Shown: piece after piece, positions 18,590-27,400 of the stretch | Layout of the letters: the number at the start of each line of letters is the position of its first letter | Position numbering within the stretch: the first letter of the stretch is position 1 | NCBI RefSeq assembly: GCF_000766145.1 | Contig: NZ_JNFB01000016.1 | Span: forward strand, 1 to 62,772 | DNA length: 62,772 bases | From: Paenilisteria newyorkensis | Lineage (GTDB): Bacteria; Bacillota; Bacilli; Lactobacillales; Listeriaceae | Direction of reading: 5' to 3' | Made by a program: the position numbers and the translations under genes | Notes under the pieces: model-generated | Databases searched by the model: none | What the model was told of the DNA's origin: nothing | The model's input: the letters and a program-made list of their open reading frames with translations, nothing else

Positions 18590-19022
18590 ATTTCTGCAGG
18601 ATTTCAGCGGCTTTTAGGGCAGCTGGTGTTGCATTTTTGTCTGTGAGTAAATCCATTGGAACCCATTGATAGGCACGCGTTTTCGTAGGTTCGGATTGGA
18701 AGATGAGCGGAACGGCTTTCTCCGCTGAAAAATCAACGCTCATGTAGAAAAGTGCGGTAATATGTTGCAAAATTCGTTTATCGAGAAAAGGATAGCCAAC
18801 AAGGAAATCGTAGACGCCAAGATTAGCTGTGATATCAGGTTTTCCGCCAATTTCCGCTACATTTCTTTTGAGGCAATCCATCAGAGTTTCGTCGTCGTTT
18901 AGTTTGCCCCCAGGTAAATCCCATTTCTGCTTATACGGATCGTTTTCGCATTGTATCATGAGAAGTTTGCCGTTATCTTCTGCGACGCCATATACGCCAA
19001 AACTTCGGTGCCAGTTGCCCAT
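18588..19022 (-). CDS. Nudix-fold protein with an eroded Nudix box
   Basis: A 144-residue Nudix-type protein. The box reads GGKLNDDETLMDCLKRNVAE: the glycine, first Glu and Arg are in place, but the residue after Arg is Asn rather than Glu, and the next EE pair is E-I. Two of the metal-binding glutamates seen in MutT are thus missing, so diphosphohydrolase activity is doubtful or altered. Start at 19022 has AGGAGG 8 bases upstream (the RBS lies about 19031-19036); a longer reading to 19208 would run into the yhaO promoter. Monocistronic, divergent from yhaO. Confidence 0.82.
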   Translation of the reverse strand: MGNWHRSFGVYGVAEDNGKLLMIQCENDPYKQKWDLPGGKLNDDETLMDCLKRNVAEIGGKPDITANLGVYDFLVGYPFLDKRILQHITALFYMSVDFSAEKAVPLIFQSEPTKTRAYQWVPMDLLTDKNATPAALKAAEILQK

Positions 19023-19123
19023 TGTTCTTACCTCCTGTGATGTTGTTACGTTTAGGATAGCATGTTTTCTTTCTAAATGGGAGCCTTTTGGGAAAATTTT
19101 ATCAAAGTTTGGGAGGGAATTCA

Positions 19124-19152
19124 TTGTGTGATAAGGGATTTCAGGGTATAAT
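19124..19152 (+). promoter_or_regulatory. Sigma-A promoter of the yhaONM operon
   Basis: TTGTGT and a consensus TATAAT separated by 17 bases, 32 bases before the yhaO start codon. Confidence 0.75.
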
Positions 19153-19184
19153 AGAACGTATATTCGTAATTTGGGAGGGCTACA

Positions 19185-20423
19185 ATGAAAGAGATACGAT
19201 TTGTACATATGGCGGATTTACATTTGGATAGCCCGTTTTTAGGCTTGAAGCAATTGCCGGATGCGGTTTTTAGACAGTTAAAGGATAGCACGTTTGTGTC
19301 GTTTGCGAAGGCTGTGGATGTGGCGATGGAAGAAATAGTTGATTTTGTAATTATTGCAGGGGATATATATGATGAAGAAGATCAGAGTATTAAGGCGCAG
19401 GCGCGATTTTATCGGGAGATGGAGCGTCTGAAGCGAAGTGGGATTCCGGTTTATATGATTCACGGTAATCATGATTATGTGGCGAAATATCAGGATCGGT
19501 TGCAATTGCCTGATAATGTGACGGTTTTTGATACGGAATTGGAATGCCATACGTTTCTCAGTGCACAGGGATACAAGGTGAATTTGTATGGATTTAGTTA
19601 TGGGGAACGGCATATTCGAGAGGCTGTTTATACGAGATATAAGCGTGAAGGGGAAGCGGATTTTCATATTGGCTTGTTGCATGGTTCGGAGAAGACGGGA
19701 AATCCAGTGCAGGATGTGTATGCGCCATTTCGAGTGAGTGATATGAAGCAGATGGATTATTGGGCATTGGGACATATTCATATGCGTCAGGTTTTGGCGG
19801 AGGATCCGATGATTTATTTCCCGGGAAATATTCAAGGAAGACATCGCAAGGAAACGGGTGAGAAAGGTGTGACGCTTGTTTCGTTGTGTGAAACGGGAGC
19901 GGAATTGACGTTTGTTGATACGGCGCCAATTATTTGGGAGGAGAAAACGCTTGAGATTCAGACGGAAATGGATTTTTCGGGGCTTTTTCAGTTGTTGATG
20001 CAGGCGGTGAAAGAGGCTACGAGACTGAATAAGGCTGTGTTATTGTCGCTGGTTGTGAAGTCGGAAGTTGCGCTTAGTAGTGATGTGAAGCAGCGAATGG
20101 ATAGTGGTGAATGGCTGGATATGTTGCAGGAGCTTTGGATGGACGAGCCTAATTTTGTTTGGGTGATGCGGGTGACATATGAGGTGGCGAAACTGGACAC
20201 GGATTGGTTAGCTACATCGGGGCTTTTGGATGAGTGGGAGCTGGCGAAAGCGGATTTGAAACAAGAGAGTGCGTTTTATCAGGCAACAGAGAGTTTAGTT
20301 GCAAATGGGGCGACGAATCGTTTTTTGGAGGATTTAGGGGAGACGGATCGAGAAAGACTTGTGGAAGAATCGGCAAGTTTGCTTGAAAATATGTTGGAAC
20401 AGTTAAAGGGTGACATCAAATGA
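19185..20423 (+). CDS. yhaO: Metallophosphoesterase, SbcD-like nuclease YhaO
   Basis: A 412-residue calcineurin-like phosphoesterase related to SbcD/Mre11. Metal-binding motifs appear in order: DLHLD (residues 11-15), GDIYDE, GNHD and GHIH. The C-terminal part (about 280-410) is helical and probably contacts YhaN. GGGAGG precedes the ATG. The stop overlaps the yhaN start by 4 bases, so the two are translationally coupled, consistent with an SbcCD-like complex acting on DNA ends. Confidence 0.92.
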   Translation: MKEIRFVHMADLHLDSPFLGLKQLPDAVFRQLKDSTFVSFAKAVDVAMEEIVDFVIIAGDIYDEEDQSIKAQARFYREMERLKRSGIPVYMIHGNHDYVAKYQDRLQLPDNVTVFDTELECHTFLSAQGYKVNLYGFSYGERHIREAVYTRYKREGEADFHIGLLHGSEKTGNPVQDVYAPFRVSDMKQMDYWALGHIHMRQVLAEDPMIYFPGNIQGRHRKETGEKGVTLVSLCETGAELTFVDTAPIIWEEKTLEIQTEMDFSGLFQLLMQAVKEATRLNKAVLLSLVVKSEVALSSDVKQRMDSGEWLDMLQELWMDEPNFVWVMRVTYEVAKLDTDWLATSGLLDEWELAKADLKQESAFYQATESLVANGATNRFLEDLGETDRERLVEESASLLENMLEQLKGDIK

Positions 20424-23227
20424 AGATTAGTGCGTTGGAAATTGTCGGATATGGTAAATGGGAAGGTAAGAAGATAGAAGGATTACAGGATTTTCAATTG
20501 TTTTTCGGAGCGAATGAAGCTGGAAAGTCGACGATTATGGCTTTTATTCATAGTATTTTATTTGGTTTTCCGACGAAACAGCAGAGTTTGCCGCGGATGG
20601 AGCCAAAGAGTAAGGGGGCCTATGGCGGGAAACTGGTGTTGGAGGATACGATATTTGGTCGGGTGACGGTGGAGCGATTGCGCGGGAAGGCCACGGGCGA
20701 TGTTACGGTTTATTTTGAGGATGGAACGACCGGGACAGAGGCTTATTTGGAGCAGATGCTTGGCGGGATGGATCGGGCGCGTTACCAGTCTATTTTTTCG
20801 TTTGATATTCATGGGTTGCAGAATGTGCAGAATTTGAAGGAAGTGGATTTCGAGAGGTATTTATTGGCAACTGGGACGATTGGTTCGGATGTGCTGATTC
20901 GGGCGGAGGAGCGGTTGCAGAAGCGTTTGGATGAACTTTTTAAACCGAGTGGGAAAAACCCGAAGTTGAATCAGCAGTTGTTGAAGGTGAAGCAGGCGTT
21001 TGCGACGTATCAGGATGGGAAGCGGAATAATCAGCAGTATTTGCGTATTGTGGAGGAATTGGAAGAGGCGCAGGCTGGTGTTTCGCAGGTATTTACGGAG
21101 CGGCAGGCGCTGCGGATGGAGATGGAGCAGGAGGAAGCGCTGCTCAAGATTTGGCCGGTTTATGAGGAGTGGCAGTTTTTACGGAAGCAGATGGAGCAGT
21201 TGGGTGATTTGGATTTTCCGGCGAATGGAATTGTGCGATTGGAGCATTTAGAGTCGCGGGAAAAGGAGTTGAACGCGCAGCTTATTCAGTGGCAAGAGCG
21301 ATTGGTGCAACTTGTGGAGCAGCAGCGGACGAGTGATTTGTGGAGTGATTCGGATGCGGAGAAAGTGGATGGTTTGCTTGAGACGTGGCCGCTTTTTCAG
21401 GAGTGGCAGAGGCGTGCTGGTGAGTTAGAGCAGGATATTCGTTATTTGGACCAGAAGGAGTCGCAACAGTTTGCTTCGTTGGATGCGGTGAAAGTGATTC
21501 CAGAGGACGAGGATATTTTGGCGATGCGACTGGATGTTTCGGTGGAACATGATTTGGCGATGCTGCAGCAGGAGTCTGAGCAGAATCGGGTTCAGGTTGC
21601 GGAATTGGAACAGCAACAGGCGTGGAAGAAGCGTGAGTTGGAGCAGCTTCAAAAGCAATGTGAGGATTTGGAGCGGGATCTGTGGTCTTCGGCGAAATTT
21701 CAACAGGTTCAGCAACAAGTGGAGCGTCGTGAAACGAGGAAGCGAACGGTTTATCCTATTCCAGTAATTGGTTTTGCTTTATTGTTTTTAGTGAGCTTGA
21801 TTTTAGCTGGTGTTTTGCAGTGGGTTATTTTGTATGGTGTTGCGGCGTTATTTCTTGTTGGGATGGGCTTTGCTTTGCTTGGATTTGCTCGGAAACAGGG
21901 AGGGAAATCTTCTTATGATCCGGCGGAATATGGTGCTTTTATGGAGCAGAAGCAGGCTAGAGCGGCACTTAAGAAATGCTATGACGGGATGGATCATTTG
22001 GCGTTACAGGTGGAGCAGAATGAGCGGCGTTTGAGGGAATGGCAGGCTGTGGATGCGGATTTGGATGCTAAATGGCAGACGTATCGGGAGCTGTTTTTCT
22101 TACCTAGTGATTTTTCTGGGAAGCGTTTGGAGAGTATTCTGTTTGTGTGGCGCGAGATTAGGCAGGGGATTGAGAATAAGAGGAAGATTTCAGAAGATGC
22201 GCAGTTGCTTCATGGGAAAATGGCGGAATGGAAGGCGAAATTGGAGGAGTTGGTACAGCAGTTGGATCTGGAATCGTTGCCTGTGAATGAGCAAGTGATG
22301 CTTTTGAAAACAAAGCGGAAGGCTCGGAAAACGTTTGTCGCGGAGATTGCGAAGTCGCAGGAGAAAGAGGAGCAATTGCGGAATCAGATTGCCATTTTGG
22401 AGCGGGAGAAGGCTTCGATTGCGTTTGATAAGTCGGAATTGTTGAAAGCGGCGAATGTGAAGAATGAGGAATTTTTCCGTCAGAAGGGGTTGCAGGTGGA
22501 GCAGCAGTGGAAATGGCAGGAGCGGGCTGTGTTGCTTCGGGCGCAGATTACAGATTCGCATTTGGAGAGCTTAGCGGGGATTCAGCAGGAGAGTGAGATT
22601 AGTGCGCAGGTTTTGGAGCGTAAGGATCGGTTGCGTGTGCTGGACACGGATTTGGATCGTTATCGGAAGGTGATTGCGGAGAAGGAATTGGCACGGGAGA
22701 CGCTTGAGGATGGGCAAAGTTTTTCGAATCGGATGCAGCATTTCTATTCGGAGCAGGAGTCTTTTCAGGATTTGGCGAAGGAATGGATGCGTGTGAAGTT
22801 GGCGAAGGAAATGGTTGGTCAGATTATGCGTAAGTTACAGGAGGAGAAGCTACCAAAAGTGTTGACGCGTGCGACGCATTTCTTTGATGTGCTTTCGATG
22901 GGGAGCTATAAGTTGGTTAGGTTCTCGGAGAATAGGTTGCAGGTGGAACGGTATGATGGGATGCGCTTTTTCCCTGAGGAGTTGAGCCAGGCGACGAAGG
23001 AACAGTTGTATTTGGCGATTCGGTTTGCGGTGATTCAGATGCTGCATGGGGAATTGCGATTGCCGATTATTATTGATGATAGTTTTGTGAATTTTGATGA
23101 GGAACGTTTGGAAGAAATTATGGTATTATTGCAGGAGATACGGCGGGAAAATCAGGTGATATTTTTTACGTGTCATAAGCAGCTTAGCAAATATTTTTCC
23201 AAGGAAGAGCAACACATGCTATACTAA
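20420..23227 (+). CDS. yhaN: SbcC/Rad50-like AAA protein YhaN
   Basis: A 935-residue SMC-type ATPase. Walker A (FGANEAGKST, residues about 30-39) and the N-terminal half of the head are separated from the C-terminal signature (LSQATKEQLYLAIRFA) and Walker B (LPIIIDDSFVNFDEE) by two long coiled-coil arms. Unlike SbcC, two hydrophobic segments lie in the middle (residues about 447-490), so the protein is probably membrane-attached at the coil tip, where a zinc hook would otherwise sit. It is coupled to yhaO upstream and yhaM downstream. Confidence 0.92.
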   Translation: MKISALEIVGYGKWEGKKIEGLQDFQLFFGANEAGKSTIMAFIHSILFGFPTKQQSLPRMEPKSKGAYGGKLVLEDTIFGRVTVERLRGKATGDVTVYFEDGTTGTEAYLEQMLGGMDRARYQSIFSFDIHGLQNVQNLKEVDFERYLLATGTIGSDVLIRAEERLQKRLDELFKPSGKNPKLNQQLLKVKQAFATYQDGKRNNQQYLRIVEELEEAQAGVSQVFTERQALRMEMEQEEALLKIWPVYEEWQFLRKQMEQLGDLDFPANGIVRLEHLESREKELNAQLIQWQERLVQLVEQQRTSDLWSDSDAEKVDGLLETWPLFQEWQRRAGELEQDIRYLDQKESQQFASLDAVKVIPEDEDILAMRLDVSVEHDLAMLQQESEQNRVQVAELEQQQAWKKRELEQLQKQCEDLERDLWSSAKFQQVQQQVERRETRKRTVYPIPVIGFALLFLVSLILAGVLQWVILYGVAALFLVGMGFALLGFARKQGGKSSYDPAEYGAFMEQKQARAALKKCYDGMDHLALQVEQNERRLREWQAVDADLDAKWQTYRELFFLPSDFSGKRLESILFVWREIRQGIENKRKISEDAQLLHGKMAEWKAKLEELVQQLDLESLPVNEQVMLLKTKRKARKTFVAEIAKSQEKEEQLRNQIAILEREKASIAFDKSELLKAANVKNEEFFRQKGLQVEQQWKWQERAVLLRAQITDSHLESLAGIQQESEISAQVLERKDRLRVLDTDLDRYRKVIAEKELARETLEDGQSFSNRMQHFYSEQESFQDLAKEWMRVKLAKEMVGQIMRKLQEEKLPKVLTRATHFFDVLSMGSYKLVRFSENRLQVERYDGMRFFPEELSQATKEQLYLAIRFAVIQMLHGELRLPIIIDDSFVNFDEERLEEIMVLLQEIRRENQVIFFTCHKQLSKYFSKEEQHMLY

Positions 23228-23248
23228 AGGGGTAAAGTAGAGGCGAAA

Positions 23249-24220
23249 ATGGAATCGGAGAAAGTAGGCGATCTGAAGATGGATAAGAAATTACTGGATT
23301 ATGAAGTTGGAGAAGGACTTGATTTGTTTCTATTAATAAAATCGAGTACGAAGGGAATCGCGAGCAATGGGAAGCCTTTTTTATCATTAGTTTTACAGGA
23401 TAAATCGGGGGAATTGGAAGCGAAACTGTGGGATATCTCGGACAGTGATGAGGAAAATTATGCGAGCCAAAATATCGTGAATATTGTTGGGGAAGTGCAG
23501 AATTATCGTGGTAGAAAACAGTTGAAAATTCGCCAAATTCGTCAGTCATCAGGGCTTGATGGTGTGAGTATTGGACAGTTTATGGAGACGGCGCCGATTG
23601 ATAAGGCGGAGATGAGTGAAGAGGTAACGAAGTATATTTTTGAGATGCAAAATCCGAATTTACAGCGGATTACGCGGGCGCTTTTGAAGAAGTATCAGGA
23701 TGATTTTTTTGATTATCCGGCGGCTGTGAGGCATCACCATGAATTTGTTTCGGGGCTTAGTTTTCATGTGGTATCGATGTTGCGATTGGCGAAATCGATT
23801 GCGGATTTGTATCCGACAGTGAATCGTGATTTATTGTATGCTGGCGTGATTTTGCACGATTTAGGAAAAGTGATTGAGCTTTCTGGGCCGATTTCTACTA
23901 CATATACATTGGAAGGGAATTTGATTGGTCATATTTCGATTGTGGTAGAAGAAGTGAGCAAGATGGCGGATGAACTTGGGATTGATGGTGAGGAAGTTGT
24001 GATATTGAAGCATGTTCTTTTGAGTCATCATGGGAAAGGCGAGTGGGGTAGCCCTAAACCGCCGCTTGTGAGAGAGGCTGAGATTTTGCATCAGATTGAT
24101 TTGATGGATGCGACGATGAACATGATGGACAAGGCGTTGCGTCATACGAAACCTGGCGAGTTTTCAGAGCGGGTGTTTGGGTTGGATAATCGGTCGTTTT
24201 ATAATCCTAATTTTAAATGA
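23249..24220 (+). CDS. yhaM: 3'-5' exoribonuclease YhaM
   Basis: A protein of 313-323 residues with an N-terminal OB-fold nucleic-acid-binding domain (residues about 15-115) and a C-terminal HD phosphohydrolase domain (about 165-300) containing [19 protein letters not shown] and [14 protein letters not shown]. YhaM trims 3' ends of RNA and some DNA in a metal-dependent manner. Two starts are possible: ATG 23249 with AGAGG 5 bases upstream, or ATG 23279, which gives the N-terminus closer to the B. subtilis protein. It is the third gene of the yha operon. Confidence 0.93.
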   Translation: MESEKVGDLKMDKKLLDYEVGEGLDLFLLIKSSTKGIASNGKPFLSLVLQDKSGELEAKLWDISDSDEENYASQNIVNIVGEVQNYRGRKQLKIRQIRQSSGLDGVSIGQFMETAPIDKAEMSEEVTKYIFEMQNPNLQRITRALLKKYQDDFFDYPAAVRHHHEFVSGLSFHVVSMLRLAKSIADLYPTVNRDLLYAGVILHDLGKVIELSGPISTTYTLEGNLIGHISIVVEEVSKMADELGIDGEEVVILKHVLLSHHGKGEWGSPKPPLVREAEILHQIDLMDATMNMMDKALRHTKPGEFSERVFGLDNRSFYNPNFK

Positions 24221-24311
24221 AAAGCTGAAACGGCCCGTTAGACTCGACAGAAGGCAAGGGACGAATGCTCACTCTGTTCACACTCGTATTGAGGCTCTAA
24301 ATCGGCAAACG

Positions 24312-24364
24312 ATGCCCCATAAGAGTTACAACAAAAAGCCGTACTTGCTTTTTGTGGAGGGCAT
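24312..24364. repeat. Foldback with internal terminator-like hairpin
   Basis: ATGCCC at 24312-24317 pairs with GGGCAT at 24359-24364, and inside it CAAAAAGC at 24332-24339 pairs with GCTTTTTG at 24347-24354. The inner hairpin may end the yhaONM transcript. The segment before it (ATGCTCAC...ACTCGTATTGAGGCTCTAAA in part, 24265-24302) resembles the segment inside the next foldback. Confidence 0.55.
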
Positions 24365-24388
24365 GATGTTTTCGAGGAGTTGGTCGTT

Positions 24389-24515
24389 GAAGCTAGATCG
24401 GAGGCGCAGGTCATGGGGTTACATGCTCACGTTTCTCGCACTCATATGGAGACTCTAAAAAGCAGCATAGTATCTCCATATGAGTGCGAGAGGCGGAGAA
24501 CGGGAAGATAGCTTC
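24389..24515. repeat. Long perfect-stem foldback
   Basis: A perfect 19-base inverted repeat, 24434-24452 with 24473-24491 (arm begins TCTCGCACTCATATGG), around a 20-base loop. It is nested within a further GAAGCTA/TAGCTTC pair at 24389-24395 and 24509-24515. There is no terminal T run. The surrounding 24221-24606 has no convincing gene; a 93-codon open frame across it overlaps yhaM and has no support. Confidence 0.75.
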
Positions 24516-24606
24516 ATTATTCACTTGAAATGGAGATATATTTTCCAAGACTCATAACATGCGCTCAAACAAGCAATCAAAAAGCAAAAGAAAAGAGGAA
24601 TAAGAC

Positions 24607-24987
24607 ATGATTAATAAAATCGGGCAAGTGATGATTTACGTCAACGATCAAGAGGCAGTTGCGAAATTTTGGACAGAAAAAGTAGGATTCGTAATTAAAT
24701 CTGAAAACGCAGCCGGTGCACCAGAACGCTGGATTGAAATCGCGCCAACCAAAGATGCTGCAACGACATTTGTTCTTCAAGATAAAGTGGCAGTGGCCAA
24801 AGCTCAACCTGAGATGAACTTGGGAACGCCATCAATCTTACTCTATGGGGATAATCTAGATGCAATGTATGAAGACTTTAAAGCAAAAGGTGTTACAGTT
24901 GGTGCGCTTGTAGATATTCCAAACATGGGCCGCGTTTTCAACTTCGCTGATCCTGAAAACAATTATTTTGCAATCCTTCAAAAATAA
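24607..24987 (+). CDS. VOC family protein
   Basis: A 126-residue single-domain VOC/glyoxalase-fold protein. The first metal ligand position is Gln (IGQVMIYV) instead of His, and the last segment NYFAILQK lacks the usual Glu. It is therefore likely to be a metal-free binding protein rather than a glyoxalase, as in many PhnB/YraH-like proteins. GAGGAATAAGAC precedes the ATG. Monocistronic and ended by a strong hairpin shared with prsA. Confidence 0.85.
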   Translation: MINKIGQVMIYVNDQEAVAKFWTEKVGFVIKSENAAGAPERWIEIAPTKDAATTFVLQDKVAVAKAQPEMNLGTPSILLYGDNLDAMYEDFKAKGVTVGALVDIPNMGRVFNFADPENNYFAILQK

Positions 24988-24992
24988 GCAAA

Positions 24993-25029
24993 AGAAGACC
25001 TGAAATCCATCACAGATTTCAGGTCTTCT
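24993..25029. terminator. Bidirectional intrinsic terminator
   Basis: A perfect 15-base stem, AGAAGACCTGAAATC with GATTTCAGGTCTTCT, and a 7-base loop. It lies between the VOC gene and the end of prsA. Confidence 0.9.
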
Positions 25030-25037
25030 ACTATTTA

Positions 25038-25928
25038 TTACTTAGTTGTTGATGAATCAGTTGATGCGGATCCGTCATATTGCTTGAATGCATCTTTCAA
25101 ATCTTTGTCATCAATTTTAACGTCAGCTTTTTTGTAAAGTTTTTCTAGTGCTGCAGTTTTTGATTCAGCAGTTACTTTTGATGCCAAGTAGTCTTTCTTC
25201 ACTTGTGCTTTGTCTTTTGCAAAGTCTGTTTTTGCTGGGTGGTCTAACATTTTGATGATGTGGTAACCAGCGTCTGTTTTAACAACTGGGCTGATGTCAC
25301 CTTTGTTTTTCAATGCGTAAGCTGCTTTTTCGAATTGTGGTAACATTTTACCAGGACCGAATGGAGCTAATTTACCGCCTTGTGTAGCAGAACCTGTATC
25401 TGTAGAGTTAGCTTTTGCTAATTCTTCAAAGTTACCGCCAGTTGTTACTTTCTTGTGAAGCTCATCTGCTTTCGCTTTGTCAGCAACTAAGATGTGTTCT
25501 ACTGTGATGTTTGGTTGCCACGTTTTGTAATATGCTTCTAATGCTTTATCGCTAGTATCAACAGAAGCTTCTGCTGCTTTTGTGCTTAGTAGATCGAATT
25601 TCAGGTAGTCAGACTTGAATGATTTCTCAGTGTAACCACTTTGTTGTAACATGCTCGCAAGTTGGTCACCATATTGGTCTTCGAAAGTCTTGTAAGCTGC
25701 ATCGATTTCTTTGTCTGTTACTTTGTATTTATCTTCAAGAATCTTCGTCATGGCTAATTGCGATACATATTGATCGCCGACTTTAGCTTTCATTGCATCG
25801 TAAAGTTCTTGTTGTGTTACGTCTCCTGCTTTGGTTTCAACAACAGCATCGTTCGCTGAATTTCCACAAGCTGCTAAGCTGAATAGACCCATCATTGATA
25901 CCATACCTAATACTAATTTCTTCTTCAT
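25038..25928 (-). CDS. prsA: Foldase lipoprotein PrsA
   Basis: A 296-residue extracytoplasmic peptidyl-prolyl isomerase and chaperone that folds secreted proteins. The signal peptide ends in a lipobox, SLAAC, with lipidated Cys21. A parvulin domain occupies residues about 139-232 (ITVEHILV ... GGKLAPFGPGKM ... GYHIIKML), flanked by helical chaperone lobes. The start at 25928 gives a normal lipoprotein signal; GAGGAG lies 13 bases upstream, a rather long spacing. The C-terminus is a Ser/Thr/Asp-rich tail. No PrfA-type box is visible upstream, unlike prsA2 of pathogenic Listeria. Confidence 0.95.
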   Translation of the reverse strand: MKKKLVLGMVSMMGLFSLAACGNSANDAVVETKAGDVTQQELYDAMKAKVGDQYVSQLAMTKILEDKYKVTDKEIDAAYKTFEDQYGDQLASMLQQSGYTEKSFKSDYLKFDLLSTKAAEASVDTSDKALEAYYKTWQPNITVEHILVADKAKADELHKKVTTGGNFEELAKANSTDTGSATQGGKLAPFGPGKMLPQFEKAAYALKNKGDISPVVKTDAGYHIIKMLDHPAKTDFAKDKAQVKKDYLASKVTAESKTAALEKLYKKADVKIDDKDLKDAFKQYDGSASTDSSTTK

Positions 25929-26074
25929 TAAATAATACACGCTCCTCAAAGTTTTAAATAAGTTCTGCTTAACTACATACTTATCATACCACATAATGGG
26001 TGATAATAAAGTAAAATGTCAAAAATCTAATCTATTTCTAATCTTGCCAGTTGCTTCTCTCACATGGCGTTTCC

Positions 26075-26263
26075 TCAGGATAACATAGTTCCTTCTAAGG
26101 TCGCTGAAAACAGAAGCAACAGGACGGTGACATTCACAATTCGATAAAATAATTGACATTGTCTTGGGTTAAAATCTTGTTTTGTGGCGTAACGCTCGAC
26201 TAGCAAATTAAAAGCCAATAAAGCGACGACTCCAAAAACGGTGTACAAGACGTAAAGTAACAC
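26075..26263 (-). CDS. Small two-helix membrane protein
   Basis: A 62-residue protein with two hydrophobic segments (residues 1-20 and about 42-60) and a short polar loop. I recognise no family. It starts with GTG preceded by AAGGAGGG at an ideal distance, and that ribosome site overlaps the stop of the DUF3267 gene upstream. The tight spacing argues that it is a real gene co-translated with its neighbour. Confidence 0.65.
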   Translation of the reverse strand: MLLYVLYTVFGVVALLAFNLLVERYATKQDFNPRQCQLFYRIVNVTVLLLLFSATLEGTMLS

Positions 26264-26274
26264 TGTATCCCTCC

Positions 26275-26817
26275 TTACTCTTCTGAAACAAGCACCGAAA
26301 AGCCGCGATCAGCATCTTCTACAAAAGTGTGTTTTGGTGTTCCGATAATGTTTCTAATATGAATGAAATCTGGGTAGCACATGCCTGCATGAATCGCAAT
26401 CAAAATAAGAAATAGCGGCGAGTGGAGTACAGGTGTCGCAATCATGGCAACAATTAGTAGCGCTGAGATAACGACAAATGGCAAGGCAAGTGACGCAATG
26501 TATTGCCATTTCGGGATGACGCGTTTTACTTTCACTTGTAAGCATGGCACGATGTAGAAGTGCCGTTTAAAGCGCATCTGCACGCCATCACGATAACGCA
26601 ATAAGGCGAGTAAATGAAGCCCTTTATGAATCGGATACAATAGAAGCAAAGCAATAAACGTCGGCAATTCAAAAACCATCACAAATTGGCCAGGAAAAAC
26701 CAGATTTTCAATTAAAAATAGGATGCACATCACGAGAAGTGAAATTAAGCTGGATTTAAAAAAGACGCGATTATACTCATCTCTTCGTTCCACATTAATT
26801 GTCTTTAAACAACGCAT
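26275..26817 (-). CDS. DUF3267-like membrane protein with altered HExxH
   Basis: A 180-residue membrane protein with about four helices, resembling the DUF3267 family of putative zincin peptidases. The position of the family HExxH motif reads HKGLH (residues about 65-69), so the catalytic Glu is replaced by Lys. This predicts loss of peptidase activity or a wrong family guess. GGAGG lies upstream of the ATG. It probably forms a two-gene operon with the small membrane protein, between prsA and the ytxH-like gene. Confidence 0.7.
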   Translation of the reverse strand: MRCLKTINVERRDEYNRVFFKSSLISLLVMCILFLIENLVFPGQFVMVFELPTFIALLLLYPIHKGLHLLALLRYRDGVQMRFKRHFYIVPCLQVKVKRVIPKWQYIASLALPFVVISALLIVAMIATPVLHSPLFLILIAIHAGMCYPDFIHIRNIIGTPKHTFVEDADRGFSVLVSEE

Positions 26818-26969
26818 GGATAACTAATCCTCCAGTACATAATAAAATAGTAACCTCCTTGGATCACCTTAGTATTGTAGTCCCTGCGGCGCTTTTTTTC
26901 AACCCCTTTTCGACTAATAAATCATGCGCTGTGAATAAACTGTGACAAATGTAGCTTTTTACACTATTA

Positions 26970-27016
26970 GAAAAGGCGCAAAAGTCCTGCGAGAGAACGA
27001 TTTGCGCCTTTTCTTT
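26970..27016. terminator. Intrinsic terminator downstream of the YtxH-like gene
   Basis: GAAAAGGCGCAAA at 26970-26982 pairs with TTTGCGCCTTTTC at 27001-27013. Both flanks can supply a U run. Confidence 0.85.
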
Positions 27017-27387
27017 TATTTGTTTTCTTTTTTGTCTTTTTTTAGTGTTTTTTCTAAATCTGAGATCGTTTTTTGCATATCTTTAATCTCGTCTTTGAGG
27101 CGGGCTTTTTCGGGCTCCATTTCCTCGTTCCAGTTGGCAACGGATTCTTTGATGTCTGTAGATAAATCTTTTAGTAAAGTCGTGCCTTCTGTTCCTAAAA
27201 CTTGAACGGATTGGAATAAATCTGTCGCATTGTAGGCTAGTTCTTTCAAAATAACGCTCGCTTCACCTGATTTAGAGGCGATATCTTGACGCAGTTCGCG
27301 ACCTGATTTAGGTGCTAACATAATAGCTGTCGCGGCGCTTGTGAGACCGCCGATAAGTACGCCGAGTAGTACGGATTTTGCATTCAT
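27016..27387 (-). CDS. YtxH family protein
   Basis: A 123-residue protein with one N-terminal membrane segment (residues 5-22, LLGVLIGGLTSAATAIML), the YtxH-type LAPKSGRELR motif, and a long C-terminal coiled coil ending in a lysine-rich tail. The homologous B. subtilis gene (yhaH) also lies near hit and prsA. Function unknown; some YtxH proteins are stress-induced. The ATG at 27387 has AAAGGAG 8 bases upstream. It follows the HIT gene by 13 bases. Confidence 0.85.
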   Translation of the reverse strand: MNAKSVLLGVLIGGLTSAATAIMLAPKSGRELRQDIASKSGEASVILKELAYNATDLFQSVQVLGTEGTTLLKDLSTDIKESVANWNEEMEPEKARLKDEIKDMQKTISDLEKTLKKDKKENK

Positions 27388-27400
27388 ATTTAACACTCCT

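Noticed and set aside
24177-24458. A 93-codon open frame overlapping the end of yhaM
   Set aside because: It has no ribosome site, overlaps the HD domain of yhaM in another frame, and runs through perfect inverted repeats; its product looks like random translation.
25929-26074. A PrfA box upstream of prsA
   Set aside because: No TTAACANNTGTTAA-like palindrome is present; the TTGACATTTTA stretch lacks the second half.
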